The notes under the pieces: generated by a model
What the model saw: the letters and a program-made list of their open reading frames with translations, nothing else
What the model was told of the DNA's origin: nothing
The model's database searches: none
In this document: piece after piece, positions 62,201-64,000 of the stretch
Numbering within the stretch: the first letter of the stretch is position 1
Layout of the letters: every line of letters starts with the position of its first letter
Program-made: the position numbers and the translations under genes
DNA from: Cupriavidus oxalaticus
GTDB taxonomy: Bacteria > Pseudomonadota > Gammaproteobacteria > Burkholderiales > Burkholderiaceae
DNA length: 64,000 bases
Assembly: GCF_004768545.1 (NCBI RefSeq)
Contig: NZ_CP038635.1
Span: 1,860,001 to 1,924,000 of the forward strand
Direction: 5' to 3'

Positions 62201-63007
62201 TCAGACTCCCATATAGGCTTCGCGCACGCGCGGATCCGCCTGCACGGCTTGCAGCGTGCCGCTGGCAATGATTTCCCCGTAATACAGCACGTGGGCGGTG
62301 CCGCAGATCGTCATCAGCCCCATGTCGTGCGACACCAGCAGGATGGTCATGCCTTCGCCGTTCAGGCGCAGGATCCACGCGCGCAGCAGTTCGATTTCCT
62401 CGCTGTTCAGCCCCGAGGACGGTTCATCGAGCAACAGCAGGCGGGGTTCGCCGATGCAGGCGCGCGCCAGCTCGACGATGCGGCGCTGGCCCGCGGGCAG
62501 CGCGCCGGCGCGGTGCTGCAGCAGGCCTTCCAGACCGAACTTCCGTGCGCATCCCAGCGCGGCTTCGTGCATCGACTGCAGCTCGCGCCGCGACAGCGGC
62601 GAACGCAGCATCGCATGCACCACGCCCGAGCGCGTGGCCTTGTGGCTGCCGGCCATCAGGTTTTCCAGCACCGTCATGTGCTCGAACACCTGTGGCGTCT
62701 GGAATGTGCGCACCAGCCCGGCGCGGCTGCGCTGCTGCACGCTGTCGGCGGTGATGTCGCGCCCCGCCAGCAGCACCTTGCCGCCCTTGGGCCGCAGAAA
62801 GCCGGAGATGATGTTGAAGCAGGTGGTCTTGCCACTGCCGTTGGGGCCGATCAGGCCGACGATGCCGCCGGCCGGCACATCGAACGCAACATTGCGCAGC
62901 ACGTCAAGGCCGCCAAAGCTGTGCGCGACCGCTTCGACCCGCAGCAGGGCCTGCGCGCCTGCCGCGCCCGCGGCACTGGTGCCGGATTCAGCGATGGCGG
63001 ATTTCAT
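62201..63007 (-). CDS. livG: branched-chain amino acid-type ABC ATPase LivG
   Basis: 268-residue ATPase: Walker A GPNGSGKTT, the LivG-specific FNIISGFLRPKGGKVLLAGRDIT order (part), AGLVRTFQTPQVFEHMTVLENLM, and LLLLDEPSSGLN. The signature is the variant LPAGQRR. Start at 63007 overlaps the livM stop by four bases; an upstream frame through livM is a shadow. An N-terminal Ala/Ser-rich leader of about 20 residues precedes the core. Confidence 0.93.
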   Translation of the reverse strand: MKSAIAESGTSAAGAAGAQALLRVEAVAHSFGGLDVLRNVAFDVPAGGIVGLIGPNGSGKTTCFNIISGFLRPKGGKVLLAGRDITADSVQQRSRAGLVRTFQTPQVFEHMTVLENLMAGSHKATRSGVVHAMLRSPLSRRELQSMHEAALGCARKFGLEGLLQHRAGALPAGQRRIVELARACIGEPRLLLLDEPSSGLNSEEIELLRAWILRLNGEGMTILLVSHDMGLMTICGTAHVLYYGEIIASGTLQAVQADPRVREAYMGV

Positions 63008-63993
63008 CGGACCTCCTTCAATGCGGGGTTCTGCGTGCGGCCGAACGTGCGCCGATGCATGCGGCCAACCATGCCCGCGAGCCCACCCATGATCCCGCCG
63101 GGCATCAACGTGACCACCAGCACCAGCACCGCGCCAAACAACACCTGGTGGAAATCCCCCAATCCGCTCAGCAGCTCCGGCACCAGCGACACAAACAATG
63201 CGCCGATCACCACGCCGCAGGTGGAGCGCGCGCCTGCCACCACCGGCACCAGCAGGAATACGATCGAGCGCTCCACCGTAAAGCTCTGCACGCTGACGAA
63301 CGACACGTAGTGCGCAAACAGGCTTCCCGCCAGCGAGCCGAGCATGGCCGACAGCACGAACATCGCGGTCTTCAGCCGGTGCATGTCGATGCCGAGCACC
63401 TGCGCTGCCGGCGCCGCGTCGCGCATGGCCCGCATGGCCAGGCCGGGGCGGCCCTTGACCAGGTTGTCCACCAGCCAGAGCAGCAGCCCTACCAGCGGCC
63501 AGGCAAAGTAGTAATAGCGCTCCGGCGTATCCAGCAGGAAACCGAACAGCGACAGCTTGGGGATGCCACCGATGCCCAGCGTGCCGCCGGTCAGCCAGTC
63601 CCATTCGAAGAACAGCACATTGGCGATGCTGCCGACCGCCAGCGTCGCCAGCGCCAGGAAGAAGCCGCCCAGGCGCAGCACCGGCACGCCGATCGCCGCC
63701 GCCAGCGCCGCGCTGGCCAGCAGGCCCGCCGCGGCACCGGCCAGCGCCGGCCATCCCAGCACCGTGGTGCAGTAGGCCGAGGCATAGGCGCCGATGCCGT
63801 AGAACGAGGCCTGCGCCAGGTTGACGATGCCGCACTGCCCCAGCAGCAGGCCGACGCCCAGGCCGCCCACGGCCAGGATGGCGGCGAAGTTGAGCAGGTC
63901 GATGTGGTGGCGCGACAGCAGTTGCCCGGCCAGCGCCCACACTACCACCGCGGCCACCACCAGCCAGCGCGTGGCGTTGGATGATGCATTCAT
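63004..63993 (-). CDS. livM: branched-chain amino acid-type ABC permease LivM
   Basis: 329-residue inner-membrane permease with about nine hydrophobic helices and the LivM signature CGIVNLAQASFYGIGAYASAY (part) near residue 55, plus LAMRAMRDAAPAAQVLGIDMHRLK in the cytoplasmic loop. Stop overlaps the livG start. The first gene(s) of the operon, livH and the receptor, should lie beyond the right edge. The ATG at 63993 is 7 bases from the end, so an earlier start just outside cannot be excluded. Confidence 0.92.
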   Translation of the reverse strand: MNASSNATRWLVVAAVVVWALAGQLLSRHHIDLLNFAAILAVGGLGVGLLLGQCGIVNLAQASFYGIGAYASAYCTTVLGWPALAGAAAGLLASAALAAAIGVPVLRLGGFFLALATLAVGSIANVLFFEWDWLTGGTLGIGGIPKLSLFGFLLDTPERYYYFAWPLVGLLLWLVDNLVKGRPGLAMRAMRDAAPAAQVLGIDMHRLKTAMFVLSAMLGSLAGSLFAHYVSFVSVQSFTVERSIVFLLVPVVAGARSTCGVVIGALFVSLVPELLSGLGDFHQVLFGAVLVLVVTLMPGGIMGGLAGMVGRMHRRTFGRTQNPALKEVR

Positions 63994-64000
63994 GCTTATC

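Overview
The window is about 66% GC, densely coded, and looks like a chromosomal or chromid segment of a beta-proteobacterium in the Burkholderiales. Cupriavidus or Ralstonia is the best guess, judged from the protein style (Bug-type solute receptors, DUF4148 protein, CX14CX2C-type QueE, many catabolic paralogues and single-domain regulators). No rRNA, tRNA, CRISPR array, prophage or intact insertion sequence was found.

Left part (1-11 kb) is mostly housekeeping: a truncated aldehyde dehydrogenase at the edge, the ABC-F ATPase YbiT, an LD-carboxypeptidase/TadA/QueD/QueE block (peptidoglycan recycling, tRNA editing, queuosine precursor synthesis), a DUF1993 protein, polyphosphate kinase and small hypotheticals. 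From 11.1 to 17.7 kb lies a tripartite RND efflux system (outer-membrane lipoprotein divergent from tetR, then adaptor and pump), with two copies of one 24-bp operator marking both promoters.

17.8-34.7 kb is a large catabolic island. It holds an aromatic-acid-type MFS importer, three regulators (TetR, HxlR, TetR), a CoxG/CoxS/CoxL/CoxM molybdenum hydroxylase (AYRGAGR type, so not a true CO dehydrogenase), a thiolase/enoyl-CoA hydratase/acyl-CoA ligase/Bug receptor operon, and a second operon (thiolase, MaoC, PanE-like reductase, PaaG-like crotonase). Shared promoter-operator modules connect the importer, the Mo-hydroxylase and the thiolase operon: one operator downstream of the -10 at three promoters, another inside the -35/-10 spacer at the coxSLM promoter and probably at tetR. 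I read this as one regulon for an unidentified, probably aromatic or heteroaromatic, carboxylic acid.

35-42 kb carries an EmrAB-type export system with an HxlR repressor and a divergent outer-membrane channel, followed by an OmpR/EnvZ-like two-component system. 42-49 kb is mixed: SDR, DUF4148, a MarR-controlled crotonase with TTCGCRYGCGAA operators, DUF1097, Ohr peroxidase, a small secreted protein built from DPYxDGAR repeats, a VWA protein, a ParB-like hypothetical and a porin.

50-58.4 kb holds two convergent-looking catabolic operons, each with a beta-keto acid cleavage enzyme (BKACE): TauD/TfdA dioxygenase-hydrolase-BKACE-SDR, and quinone reductase-BKACE-Bug receptor. An OruR-like AraC regulator sits beside the first. 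Both operons share a homologous 105-bp element at nearly the same distance upstream, a strong hint of co-regulation or common origin. The right end has a methyltransferase, a LysR regulator, a 38-codon relic of a pyruvate dehydrogenase E1 (aceE-like) gene, YciI- and NTF2-like proteins, and a branched-chain-amino-acid-type ABC transporter (livF, livG, livM) running off the window.
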